Assembly (NCBI GenBank): GCA_012845835.1
Contig: JABAKD010000004.1
Span: forward strand, 6,553,765-6,617,764
Length of the DNA: 64,000 nt
Direction of reading: 5' to 3'
Origin: Undaria pinnatifida
Taxonomy: Eukaryota > Sar > Phaeophyceae > Laminariales > Alariaceae
The notes beneath the pieces are model-generated. The model was not told where the DNA came from, did not search any database, and was given only the letters and a program-made list of their open reading frames with translations. Each line of letters begins with the position of its first letter. Position 1 is the stretch's first letter. This document shows, piece after piece, positions 22,901 through 29,608 of the stretch. Made by a program: the position numbers and the translations under genes.

Positions 22901-25900
22901 AGGCGCCCGGAGGGGAGGGGGGAGTGGTAGGACCGCCCGAGCGAGGGTCTGGCGTCGGTGTATCGGCGGAGGTGGTGGAGGGGGGGGTGGTAGGGGAGGC
23001 GGGAGAGGAGTGCGGGGGCAGGGGACACGTCGCTGCGGATTCGCACGGTGAGTGGTTTGGGGGGGGGGGATAAGGCGGGTGGCGGTAGTGGAGGCAGTGG
23101 TTGCAGGGAAGGGAAGGGGTTTTGGTGTTGGTGTTACTGGATGAATGAGTTATGTCTCGTGCGGTGTTCGCCGTTGCTGCGCTGTGTGGATGCCCGCCCG
23201 CATGATGAGGTGTGTTCATGCGTCTTGTGCATCACCCACCACCCGCCCCATGACGTGTGCTGTTGACAATATGCTGTTGGCAGATGAGCTGACGCCTTTT
23301 TTGGTTCGGCTGTTTTGACGGCTGTTGGCGTGTGTCGCGCTGTTCGCAGGTGTTTCGGATGGTAGATTGGAAGCATCCGTCATAAATAACAGTTGTTGGA
23401 GTGGAGAAAAATCCTGAAGAAATTTCCCGCGAAACGTCCAAAACTTTACGTACGAGTATTCATGTAGCAGTTTCGTCGTGTTCGTTGTTGACGCTCACGC
23501 TGGCCATTGTGCCATTGTGGGACGACGCATGCTACGATAGAGGTATACCGTTTTTTGGCGAAATGGTTTCTGAATGACGGGGTTCCTTAACCCAAAACCG
23601 TCGGAAAAAAAATAAATAATAGGCCATTTTGTTTGCATGGTTCTCGTTGTGTACCCACGAGGCCATGGGATTTTTCATCCGGTATGTATCAGTTTTGTTT
23701 TTCTCCAAATCAGTTTTTTTTGGGAGGATCATGTCTTAAGCTCCCGAATTTAGGAACCTCAGGAAAAAAAGTGGTGCACCTCTTATCGTAACACGCGTCG
23801 GGGAGCAACGAAACTAATATCAATATAATAATATATACCGGTAGCTAGCTTGCAAAGCTGAGCATTGACCTGAAATTCGTCCAACTCACGATGAAAATGT
23901 TTTTGTATAGTGTAAAACATCTGACGTATTTAGAGTAGTTTTTTTTATTCCATATCTATTTTGCTGTTTTTGTTTTGTTGTCAGGCGAGGTGATCAATGG
24001 CGCGGTGGAATCTCACATCGGCATGTTTGGCCCGGGCACAAGGGTCATGGATCGACAGCTCAGCTTCCTCGACTACCAGGTAAAATTTGTGTCGGTGGGG
24101 GGTGGGGATGTTGGGCTTCTGGCCCTTTGGTGGGTTTGTACATGGGATGGGATGCGGCGGGGTAGAGGGGGGGGTAGGGTGATGATGGTGATGGAGGTTG
24201 GTCATGGATTTGCAGCTTGGCTTCCTTGACTACCAGGTAAAATTAGTGTCGGTGGGGGTGGGGATGTTGGGGTTCTGGTCCTTTGGTGGGTTTGTACATG
24301 GGATGGGATGGGGCAGGGTAGAGGGGGGGGGGTAGGGTGATGTTGATGGTGAAGGAGGTTGGTCATGGATTTGCAGCTCGGCTTCCTTGACTACCAGGGA
24401 ATTAATGAAATTACCGGGGTGGGGATGTTGGGCTTCTGGTCCTTTGGTGGGTTTCTACATGGGATGGGATGGGGCGGGGTAGAGGGGGGGGTAGGGTGAT
24501 GTTGATGGTGATGGTGATGGAGGTTGGTCATAGATTTGCAGCTCGGCTTCCTTGATTACCAGGGAATTAATGGGGAGTGTTGATATTTGGGTGGCGTTTG
24601 GCATGGGATGGAGTAGCCAGGTAAGAACTGACCAGGGTGAGGGGTGTTGATTTTTTGGTGGAGTTGAACGTGGGATGGGCTGTACTGCCGGGTGGAATAA
24701 CCGGGGAGGGGGGTGTTGAGCTGTTGGTGGGTCGATTAGTGGGTTTTGATATGTGTTGGGTGGAATTCTACAGGGGATTGGGTGCGGTAGGATGGGGTGG
24801 GTTTTGACATGAAATGTGTTGGGTTCGACATGGGATGGGATAGGTTGGGTTGGGTTCCGACGTGGGATGGGGTGGGATATAATGAGGGGGGTATGTGGTG
24901 GGGTGGGGTGACGTGATGAGGAGATGGGGTAGAGGGAATGGGATGAGATGGGGGTGGGATGGGATGGGATGGGATGGGATGGGATGGGATGGGATGGGAT
25001 GGGATGGGATGGGGTGGGGTGGGGTGGGGTGGGGTGGGGTGGGGTGGGGTGGGGTGGGGTGGGGTGGGGTGGGGTGGGGTGGGGTGGGGTGGGGTGGGGT
25101 GAGGTGGGGTGGGGTGGGGTGAGGTGGGTTGGGGTGGGTTGGGGTGGGTTGGCGTGGGTTGGGGTGGGTGGGATGGGATAATATGGAGTAGGTTGGGGCG
25201 GGATGATATACATTGAGGTGATATGATATTTCATGGTTGTTTCAGAATGAGACGAGATGCGATGCATTGCGATCCTATGAGATAGGATAAGATTCATGAT
25301 GAGGGTAGATGCCATGGGAGATGACCAAATTAGATGAGACGATAAATGCTTTCAAGATCAGCTCCTCTGGAACATATAGAATTGAAAGGAAGGCTTAACG
25401 GACGCTTGTTTCTCTCCTTGGCAGGCCTTGATGGAGATGTTCGCGGCAGACCAAAAGATCAGCGCTTCCCTCGCCACCCCATTGGATCCCATCGACGACC
25501 TGCTCGCCGGTAAGCGAGAGATTCAGCTATGCCAAGCAATTGGTGTTCGTGGCGACGTAGTTGTTGGTGGAATGGCACGGGGTGATGTTTTGTTTGATTG
25601 GGGTTGGTGGTGGTGGTGGCGGTCTTGGTGTTCTGTTTTTTTCGCTGTTTACGTTGCTCTCGGCGTTTCCGTGGCTGTCTTTGCTATGTTGTTGCCGTTG
25701 CTGTGGTGGTGGTGTGTGTGTTTTTCTTTCCTGGGCACTACTTGTTTTATTTATTTTTCGTTGTTGATGTTGCTGTTCTACACGGTTTGAAAACCCTGCC
25801 GTAGCTACGTGGTGCGCAAGGTTGAACACCCTCATTAGCGCAACAAAATACAGCTCTCGTGAACCCCCCTCCCCCCCCGCCGTACACGCCTCTGCCTTTA

Positions 25901-26872
25901 CCTTTTCTGTCGTTCATTGTTTTCGCCTTTTATTACCTTCGCCTTTCTCATGATTGTGCGCCTGCAGAATGGAATAGTAGCGTGGAAGACCCTGGAGAAG
26001 GAAGGCCGATGATGCTTGGAGGGCATTCGGGATCCGAAGAGGTTGGTCAGCGTTGGCTAAGTGATTGTACACCAGGAGCCGTCGATCGCGTGTCATGCGT
26101 GTGTGTGGACCCAATACGACACACCTTAGGCGCCCCTTTATAGCCTGTTGTTGTTGCGTCATTTCTCAACCCGCCCGCCTTTCTCAATCCACGCGCCCGG
26201 CCGGGTTGCGTATTTATTCCATCAACCAATCCAAACCGCGGTCCGTGCTTACCCCCCCCCGCCTTCTAAAAAACGCCGTGTCTCGAGTCAACTCCCAACG
26301 TCCAGGATGGTGGCCGGTTTCCCTCCCCCTCCCTGAGGGGGCCGAATTGTGTAGTGTTATCTATCAACCAATCCTGCTCGTACTAACCCACCCCTCCCGG
26401 TCCAAATCGCGACCCCTGCTAGCCCCCTCCCCCCGCTCCGCTAAATAACGTGGCATCCTATAGCGTTCCTTCTCCAAACCCCCAGCACGACCACTGTCAA
26501 CTGTCACGTTATTTCTCCATCATGCTCAAATCCCCCCCCCCCCCTCCGAAAAAATTGCCTCGTTTGAATCCAACTCCCAAACCCTTCCAGGACGGCGACC
26601 AATTCCGAGACGAGGAGGCGTGCAACCAAGAAATGGAGGACCCGCTTTTCGGGTACCCCAATCCGAACGCGAATTTCGGCCCCCAATTCACTCCCGATGA
26701 TGACCCTGCCCCAGCCGACTCTAGCGCGGACGCTGTCTTGCCCATGTCGACGTCCAATTCTTCGGCTGCTACTGCTGCTGCGGCCGCGGCGGCTGTGACA
26801 ATGCTCAGGCAGGACCAGCCCCCGTTCTCGCCTTCGGGCAACCATGGAAGCGTAACCGTCATGTGTCCCTAG
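4949..26872 (+). CDS. Fungal-type Zn(II)2Cys6 transcription factor, 16-exon model
   Basis: Proposed joins: 4949-4977, 5929-6204, 6829-6997, 7639-8322, 12300-12991, 15483-15858, 16262-16501, 17507-18195, 18786-18822, 19974-20120, 20535-20690, 22426-23047, 23985-24079, 25425-25509, 25968-26041, 26591-26872. These give 4653 nt, 1550 residues plus TAG, and every intron is GT-AG with matching phase. Residues 118-146 are a binuclear zinc cluster, which in this family binds DNA as a nuclear regulator. Residues of about 605-1165 are helix-rich and resemble the middle homology region of such factors (aromatic FLDTYFAFFGRFA, then an ALWAGVGIGAML-like stretch and a leucine-rich repeat-like segment). Basic KSGRKRKPR near the N terminus is a likely nuclear signal. 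The rest is low complexity. Target genes cannot be inferred. The family call is strong; exon 1, the donor of exon 15 and a possible intron inside exon 8 are the weak points. Confidence 0.8.
4978..5928 (+). other. Intron 1 with GACGGT-type hexamer array
   Basis: From about 4990 to 5590 the intron is a degenerate array of GACGGT / GGTGTC hexamers. Long frames are open on both strands because the unit is a multiple of three; the Asp/Gly-rich reading at 5148-5603 is not taken as a gene. The 3' part (5640-5928) is pyrimidine-rich and ends in CCATTTCAG. Confidence 0.5.
5929..6204 (+). CDS. Exon 2: basic patch and poly-Ala
   Basis: Residues about 10-101. It opens with VKQKSGRKRKPR, a basic run suited to nuclear import, followed by a Ser/Pro segment and an Ala run of more than 20 residues, then Gly/Ser. 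The acceptor is TTTCAG and the donor GAG|GTGCGC leaves two bases, matching exon 3. The poly-Ala is coded by mixed GCN codons, so it is a protein-level run more than a pure microsatellite. Confidence 0.75.
6512..6725 (+). mobile_element. LINE 3'-end fragment in intron 2
   Basis: About 210 bp match the 3' end of the LINE at 10803-11015, including the segments translating as LGDRWWPQTAKQEG and ending at CAAGCAACAAATGAG next to a C-run. It is a 5'-truncated insertion, typical of LINEs. Both copies end at the same point beside a long C tract. Confidence 0.75.
6726..6828 (+). other. Poly-C-rich 3' splice region of intron 2
   Basis: A tract of C runs with few T's precedes the TTCGCAG acceptor of the zinc-cluster exon. 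It takes the place of the usual T-rich polypyrimidine tract; several other introns of this gene do the same. Confidence 0.6.
6829..6997 (+). CDS. Exon 3: Zn(II)2Cys6 binuclear cluster
   Basis: Residues about 102-158. Six cysteines at about 118, 121, 128, 134, 137 and 146 (bases 6875-6961) have spacing C-x2-C-x6-C-x5-C-x2-C-x8-C, within the range of the fungal zinc-cluster family. The first loop is a run of arginines (LRRRRR) and the second contains Pro at the expected turn (NGERP). A basic linker, PAKRKSTSSK, follows. The exon lies between a CAG acceptor and a GTTCGT donor and contains no ATG. Confidence 0.92.
7082..7290 (+). repeat. Two decayed copies of the exon 3 end in intron 3
   Basis: Bases 7082-7138 and 7231-7290 each repeat the last 50 or so bases of exon 3 with its donor and the G-rich start of the intron (CTACCCGG, then AAGCGAA or AACGAAAGTC, then TCGAAGGT). 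They are spaced about 150 bp apart. The second ends in AAGGTGTGTGG, which resembles a donor at least as good as the one assumed for exon 3. Confidence 0.8.
7639..8322 (+). CDS. Exon 4: low-complexity Ser/Gly/His/Gln region
   Basis: Residues about 159-386, read in phase 0 from CTACAG to a GTTAGT donor. There is a basic start (MPLPKHRRED), then Pro, Gly, Ala and Ser runs, a SPTRSALP segment, then HHQQQQH and a NNHHHRHK end. It is probably disordered; no domain is recognised. The same frame stays open past the donor, so the exact end rests on the GT site and the phase of exon 5. Confidence 0.7.
8600..9567 (+). mobile_element. LINE, reverse transcriptase part (5' of the interruption)
   Basis: The frame at 8640-9040 reads QQGAAQGCTLSPNLFKVYIN and LMLADDFVG, the core motifs of a non-LTR reverse transcriptase (the usual YADD appears as LADD). 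Bases 9050-9540 continue with YLGVEISKD and KLKWQHKVNNMPEKRLPAI in shifted frames with stops, so the copy is dead. The N-terminal part is missing. Sequence up to about 9567 is LINE and the rest resumes at about 10390. I recall near-identical protein from Ectocarpus mobile elements. Confidence 0.85.
9575..10215 (+). repeat. Element E, copy 1, inside the LINE
   Basis: About 630 bp match 56080-56709 closely from CTCACATTAACTCTTG to ACGATCGCTGCTCTCATGAT. It splits the LINE, so it arrived later. The T-run before it and the A-run near its end (10167-10190) suggest retroposition, but no clear target duplication was found. A minus-strand reading (HCMPAGRHSDSTPD) is kept in both copies. Confidence 0.75.
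10390..11015 (+). mobile_element. LINE, C-terminal part (3' of the interruption)
   Basis: Reads GKFGGYETVVREIIEEKERL and a zinc-knuckle-like CPCGTTIESRSHIVGECE near 10670-10740, then a tail that the 6512-6725 copy shares, including NVGGVS. The frame breaks at a TAG near 10815 inside what other copies read through. It ends at a C-run at about 11015. Confidence 0.85.
11024..11640 (+). repeat. Degenerate tandem repeat in intron 4
   Basis: Units of about 70-110 bp share a GTGCGATAACTCCGATGGG-like core (11028, 11098, 11180, 11600 and others) followed by ATATCATCACAGCGGC. Copies are diverged and irregularly spaced. Confidence 0.5.
12300..12991 (+). CDS. Exon 5: Gln/His-rich start, start of helical region
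   Basis: Residues about 387-616. A Gln/His run (QHQQHQQQQHH) and Gly/Ser stretch are followed by an Ala/Glu-rich segment of roughly 60 residues likely to form a long helix or coiled coil (AARAVEARARLVEAKARSEA). It ends with FLDTYFAFFGRFA, which resembles the opening of the middle homology region of zinc-cluster factors. The GAG|GTGCGT donor leaves two bases, matching exon 6. Confidence 0.75.
12992..15482 (+). other. Intron 5 (2.5 kb)
   Basis: Holds CACACCCT-type short repeats (13040-13100 and 14190-14340), C-runs (14288-14313 and 15364-15432), a G-run near 14547 and a diverged copy of the P-family end motif near 15022-15080. I see no convincing coding exon; the frame at 13468-13848 has no family signature. 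Confidence 0.5.
15483..15858 (+). CDS. Exon 6: helical segment with Gly-rich insert
   Basis: Residues about 617-742. ETESEARRTLIELALQDASP looks like conserved helix, then a Gly-rich insert of about 60 residues, then SLWAGVGIGAMLQ at the end. In zinc-cluster factors a similar small-residue helix opens the middle homology region. The acceptor ACAACAG follows a C-rich tract; the donor is CAG|GTGGGT. Confidence 0.75.
15859..16261 (+). other. Intron 6, purine-rich start
   Basis: The first 110 bases are an AGGG/GAGAGGGA purine tract followed by GT-rich sequence. The 3' end is C/T-rich before CCTCAG. Confidence 0.5.
16262..16501 (+). CDS. Exon 7: middle homology-like core
   Basis: Residues about 743-822. 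GASPEDGEMYANMAKEQLEG followed after an acidic Gly-rich loop by RADLMLTVLYDMLGRYDESD parallels the family pattern in which small-residue helix, acidic turn, tyrosine-containing helix and leucine-rich helix follow each other. This is the best non-zinc evidence for the family. The donor CAT|GTGAGT is close to consensus. Confidence 0.85.
16565..17060 (+). repeat. (GGTCG)n pentanucleotide satellite in intron 7
   Basis: GGGTC/GAGTC pentamers run almost without break from 16585 to 16870 and more loosely to 17060, with three interspersed spacers of the type GGAGGTGTTGGAAAT..CAATATCTC. The spacers show higher-order units of about 110-130 bp. Confidence 0.9.
17216..17298 (+). pseudogene. Decayed duplicate of exon 7 end in intron 7
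   Basis: Bases 17221-17298 align with 16424-16501 and read MLILTVLCDML, a TAG stop, RHDESDEYFNSAFR, then a GTGAGT donor. Most differences are single bases. No acceptor-side copy is visible, so it is probably a dead partial exon duplication and not a usable alternative exon. Confidence 0.85.
17507..18195 (+). CDS. Exon 8: Pro-rich, conserved helix, poly-His
   Basis: Residues about 823-1051. AAAMHDAMM continues the middle region, then a Pro-rich stretch, then THLRDVLDLLTAAKQERDWL, a long His run (17930-18010) and a Gly-rich stretch, ending NALSLLNKLSWDTL. Bases 17552-17800 are pyrimidine-rich, begin GTCCGA and end AAGCAG, and are 249 nt long and in phase 0. They could be an intron, and the frame survives either way. 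The donor is CTCAG|GTACGA. Confidence 0.7.
18196..18785 (+). other. Intron 8
   Basis: Starts with CCCTA/CCCAACC runs, holds C-runs at 18470-18515 and a whole TTAA-flanked MITE at 18553-18640, and ends CGATATCTCAG. Confidence 0.5.
18553..18640 (+). mobile_element. TTAA-flanked MITE, copy 3, in intron 8
   Basis: 88 bp, TTAACATCTTTAGAGCCCC to CAGTTGAACGGCG then TTAA. The same length as copy 2 and in the same orientation. Confidence 0.75.
18786..18822 (+). CDS. Exon 9: 37-nt micro-exon
   Basis: Reads (R)WFLASNLRRCMK, residues about 1052-1064. Exon 8 ends with two bases and exon 10 must start in phase 0, so an exon of length 1 mod 3 is needed. This one lies between CTCAG and AAA|GTGAGC and meets it exactly. 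Other exons in 18.2-19.9 kb cannot be excluded. Confidence 0.65.
18823..19973 (+). other. Intron 9
   Basis: C-rich start (18829-18905), a (GGCTTG)n hexamer array at 19155-19270, a G-run at 19617-19632 and T-rich sequence at 19778-19800, ending TGTACAG. A G/C-rich stretch at 19040-19100 looks faintly exon-like but has no supported ends. Confidence 0.5.
19155..19270 (+). repeat. (GGCTTG)n hexamer array
   Basis: About 18 units of GGCTTG with a few GGCGTG variants, inside intron 9. Confidence 0.9.
19974..20120 (+). CDS. Exon 10
   Basis: Residues about 1065-1113: HLCADLNDDVRALPRC, then VGLLKSKLSWLHSCLG. Amphipathic helices, no low complexity. The donor GTG|GTGAGC is phase 0. Confidence 0.8.
20121..20534 (+). 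other. Intron 10: G-rich first half, C-rich second half
   Basis: 20170-20340 is dominated by G runs and 20342-20525 by C runs, so the transcript could fold back on itself and bring the splice sites together. It ends CCTCGTCAG. Confidence 0.55.
20535..20690 (+). CDS. Exon 11
   Basis: Residues about 1114-1165: LLEPFPGAGRWSLWRHPLHL, AACHLAIAGRPGAYEKLRRT, then FNAFRLPGM. Conserved-looking and Trp-containing. GTGCGT donor. Confidence 0.82.
20691..22425 (+). other. Intron 11 (1.7 kb)
   Basis: AT-richer than the exons. It holds GGTACGG/TACCGCGGGAA short repeats (21370-21530) and three diverged pieces of the P-family end motif (21908-21960, 22050-22100, 22150-22205). C-runs at 22387-22412 precede the CCGCAG acceptor. 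Confidence 0.5.
22426..23047 (+). CDS. Exon 12: conserved start, long disordered tail
   Basis: Residues about 1166-1372. PPFESFHRLTQLCPSCSPTL then TLLVKAYKPHLEPLLL looks ordered. After that come Ala, Gln (QQQQQQHH), Ser and Gly/Val runs. The donor CACG|GTGAGT leaves one base, completed by GC of exon 13 to Gly. Confidence 0.78.
23048..23984 (+). other. Intron 12
   Basis: G-rich start, then ordinary sequence with T-runs. I see no repeat family or exon. It ends GTTTTGTTGTCAG, one of the few T-rich acceptors of the gene. Confidence 0.5.
23985..24079 (+). CDS. Exon 13
   Basis: Residues about 1373-1404: EVINGAVESHIGMFGPGTRV, then MDRQLSFLDYQ. Ordered-looking. The donor CAG|GTAAAA is the most typical in the gene. 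Confidence 0.82.
24201..24650 (+). repeat. Tandem copies of the exon 13 end in intron 13
   Basis: Units of 157-165 bp starting at 24044 (the real exon end), 24201, 24362 and 24527. Each contains CTTCCTTGACTACCAG or a close variant followed by the intron start. The second unit keeps CAG|GTAAAA; the third and fourth have lost it (CAGGGAATTAATG). Confidence 0.9.
24880..25190 (+). repeat. (GGGAT)n/(GGGGT)n pentanucleotide array in intron 13
   Basis: Pure GGGAT from about 24955 to 25010 switches sharply to pure GGGGT until about 25125, then degenerates. The switch shows one base change spread through part of the array. Confidence 0.92.
25425..25509 (+). CDS. Exon 14
   Basis: Residues about 1405-1432: LMEMFAADQKISASLATPLD then PIDDLLAG. 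TTGGCAG acceptor and GCCG|GTAAGC donor, both good. One base is carried to exon 15. Confidence 0.82.
25510..25967 (+). other. Intron 14
   Basis: GT-rich, with a GGTGGTGGTGG run near 25605-25620, T-rich after 25740. Ends GCCTGCAG. No repeat family recognised. Confidence 0.5.
25968..26041 (+). CDS. Exon 15
   Basis: Residues about 1433-1457: (E)WNSSVEDPGEGRPMMLGGHS then GSEE. The donor GAG|GTTGGT is weak, but phase 0 fits exon 16. The frame stays open for another 100 bases, so a later donor is possible. Confidence 0.65.
26042..26590 (+). other. Intron 15, with tandem copies of the acceptor region
   Basis: Imperfect units of about 142 bp run from about 26160 to 26605. ATCAACCAATCC occurs at 26220 and 26362. 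CAACTCCCAACGTCCAGGAT (26288-26308) resembles the true acceptor and exon 16 start at 26574-26596. Confidence 0.6.
26591..26872 (+). CDS. Exon 16 (last), ends TAG
   Basis: Residues about 1458-1550. Acidic Asn/Pro-rich start (QEMEDPLFGYPNPNANFGPQ), a Ser/Ala run, then MLRQDQPPFSPSGNHGSVTV and stop. An acidic, Pro-rich tail suits an activation region, which is inference only. Confidence 0.8.
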   Translation, partial: DGDQFRDEEACNQEMEDPLFGYPNPNANFGPQFTPDDDPAPADSSADAVLPMSTSNSSAATAAAAAAAVTMLRQDQPPFSPSGNHGSVTVMCP

Positions 26873-27110
26873 GGTATACCCTTTTTTGGCATTGCACCTC
26901 ACGTTGTTTTGGGGGAGGGAAAAAAAACTTGGAGTTTTGAGTAGGGAAAATATTGCAGTGGTAGAAGAGGAAGGGAAGGCAGTTCAAATATCTCGTTTTT
27001 TGCGAGCGAGCTTTTCCGTTCGAGATGTGGTTGTGGCTTGAATTTCCTGGGGTTGGACGTCGCAGGTTGGGAAAAGCGGGACAAGACCCTTGAAGAATAA
27101 AATTCTAAAC
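26873..27110 (+). terminator. 3' UTR with poly(A) signal
   Basis: AATAAA at 27096-27101, about 225 bases after the stop, in AT-rich sequence. No other signal of this form lies between. Confidence 0.55.
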
Positions 27111-27312
27111 GAAAAACAATTAGCCACCGTGCGAGTAACCAGGCCAGTTACGCCGGCCAGCGCAGACGAGTTTAAAGCTTAGTCTTAGTTCTGTTATTTT
27201 TCCCACACTAGTGTAAAGTGGTGGGTAGCTACGAAAGTGTTTCGGTTATGTGCCCTATATATCCCTTGTTCGTCTGTTCCCCCCCCCCCCCTTTCCGCAC
27301 TAATTCCAAGTA

Positions 27313-27599
27313 CAGCAGTCGTCCCTCTATAGTGCTGTGCCAGCTGGGAGTACCGGCACCACAGCGGCAGCCGGTGCGCTGCTCCGCACGCGGCCACTGC
27401 TGCGGATTCGCACCTGTGCCAAGCGATTCATTTCGCAGGCACTATAGCGCGCGGAGGCACTACTCAACGCACTATAGCGGGCGTAGGCACTACTCAACGC
27501 ACTATAACGGGCGCAGGCATTACATTATGACGGGTGCAGGTGACGCACTATAGCGGGCGCAGGCACTACTCAAGCGTCACTGCTGAGGGACCACTGCTA
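27313..27599. mobile_element. TA-flanked MITE (Tc1/mariner or pogo-like)
   Basis: Left end CAGCAGTCGTCCCTC, right end GAGGGACCACTGCTA; these are inverted repeats with two mismatches. TA dinucleotides flank both ends (27311-27312 and 27600-27601). The centre carries a roughly 30-bp minisatellite (CACTATAGCGGGCGCAGG..ACTACTCAACG) at 27440-27575. It has no coding capacity. Confidence 0.65.
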
Positions 27600-27601
27600 T
27601 A

Positions 27602-29575
27602 GTGGGTAGCCACGGAAGCTTGACGGAAATATGTCCTTACACCTCGACCTTTTTTTTTTCTGCGATTTTTTGTGGACACTTTTGCCAAGTAAGTTTGTCC
27701 CCATGAACGTGGATGCCATTCTGAAGAGGTTGGTTGGAGGCGGGGGGGGGGGGGGGGAGGGGGGGGGGGGGGGGGGGTTCGTGCTTGGCCCCTTTGGGAT
27801 CCATGTAAGGCGAAAACACAAAATGTTAGCGCGTTCTTATCAATGGTGCGAGCATGCAGCACGCGGCAGCAGCGCCAGATGCGCGCGTGTCTTTCATGTT
27901 CTTGCGTTGGACTTGGACCTTGAAAAACCAATCGTCTTGGGCTTGTCTAGAAGCCCGGGTTGTCGGTTTTTCCCGTCGGTTTTTCCCCTTTCAAGCCCCC
28001 AAAGGACCAAGCCTTTTCTTTTAACCGCCGTTTTCCGCTTGTGCTTCTGCCGTTTCTGACTCTAATTTCAAGTAGTTTTGTGCCTGAAACGTGGCTGGGG
28101 GGGCTCGGCGCTGTTACTACGAAATAGGTTGACCTTGGAATTTCCAGCTGGGCTGGGTGGGGAGGGACAACACGGCGGGAGGGAGGGGTACGAGGCTGTT
28201 GGCCTGCGGGCGGGCGGGGAGATGGGGGGGTGAGGGCTGGCCTCGTCGGGATCGGGGAGGGCGCTAGATGGTTGTCTAAGCCGGCGGGCACTCTGGAGAG
28301 ATCGATATTTACCTTAAAACGCTTTTAGAACTGTGGAATTTGTCCCACACCAATTTGGTTGTCTAGTTTCAAGCAGTTAGTCCCCCCAAACGCGCGGAGG
28401 CAGTTCTAAAAGTGTAGCGGGCTTGCTTGTGCTCTGGTTCGGATTTCGGAACCCGGGGATGAGCGTGGGATGAGGCGTTCGCGGGGGGGGGGAGGAGCTA
28501 TATTGGGGGCGGCGGGGGGGGGTGGGGAGGGGCGCGGGGGAGATGCGCGACGGTGCCTACGAGTTCCTTTATGGGCCCGGTGCAAATAGGGAGGAATAAG
28601 TTTCGATCCCGCCATCTTGTCCCGTTTTGGAGCGATCGTGTGCACAACGGGAGAAGGCGGTTTCGTTGCCCTCACGTTCGAGCAGGAACCGGCGCGGCGC
28701 CTTCTAGAGGCGGCGGTTGACCTGTCGTGGGCGTGTGCCGTACCAGGAGCTGCTCGTTGACGAGGTTTTGGGGGGTTAGCGTTTTTGTGCAAGGGGGATT
28801 GGTCATCGACGTCCCCTTTGTTTTAGGTGGTGGAAGCATCCCCTCCTCCCTCTGTTTCCTCTCCCCTCCTTGCGCTTCAAGCCCCCGCCACCTTGTCCTT
28901 TGTATTCACTAGGCTCTGTAAGCTTTTATTGTTTTCCCACCCCAAGAATTATGCTAATCTATTTTCTACCGGTGTGTTCCAAAAACGCGGGTGGGGTTTC
29001 TAAAGGAATGGAGCGGTCATGATCTGGTGGGGTGGGGTAGGGTAGGTTAGGGTAGGGTGTATTTGCCCGAATACTCATGTAATAGGGACGGGGGAGGGGG
29101 GGAGGGGGGGGGGGGGCTACTTATGTAGACGATGTTATTAATAGTAGCCAGGGTGGCGGGGCGACGTACGGGAAGGGGGGAGGGGGGGGGTTACGAAGTG
29201 CGTCGACCACGGCTGGCAGTTTCATGTTTTTCGCCTTTTAATTTGTTTTGTTTTCGGCGCTGACACAGAAAAGAGGCGCCGGGAAAGATAATTCGAAGAC
29301 AGGTACGATATAGCACAAGGGTTTTTCATCATTCGTTTTTCTTTTTCATTTTTCGTCGTTTTTTGTTTTTTTTTTGCTTGTTGTGTTGGCCTTTTTTTGT
29401 TACCGTTTTTCGCCGCGACAGCGGCAATAACCTTTTGTGCAGTAGCGGTAGAAATCTGCGAGTGGTCGGCGGGAAATGGCGACTGCCTTTATTTTTTGTG
29501 AGTCTTAGGAGATTTTTATCCGCGAAGCTGCACGTCGCTACTGCCTGCTGCTAGTGATGATGGGTTGCTTTGTTG

Positions 29576-29608
<33 letters not shown>

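Noticed and set aside
24455-25315. 286-codon minus-strand frame rich in Pro-His-Thr
   Set aside because: It is a translation of the GGGAT/GGGGT pentamer array in intron 13.
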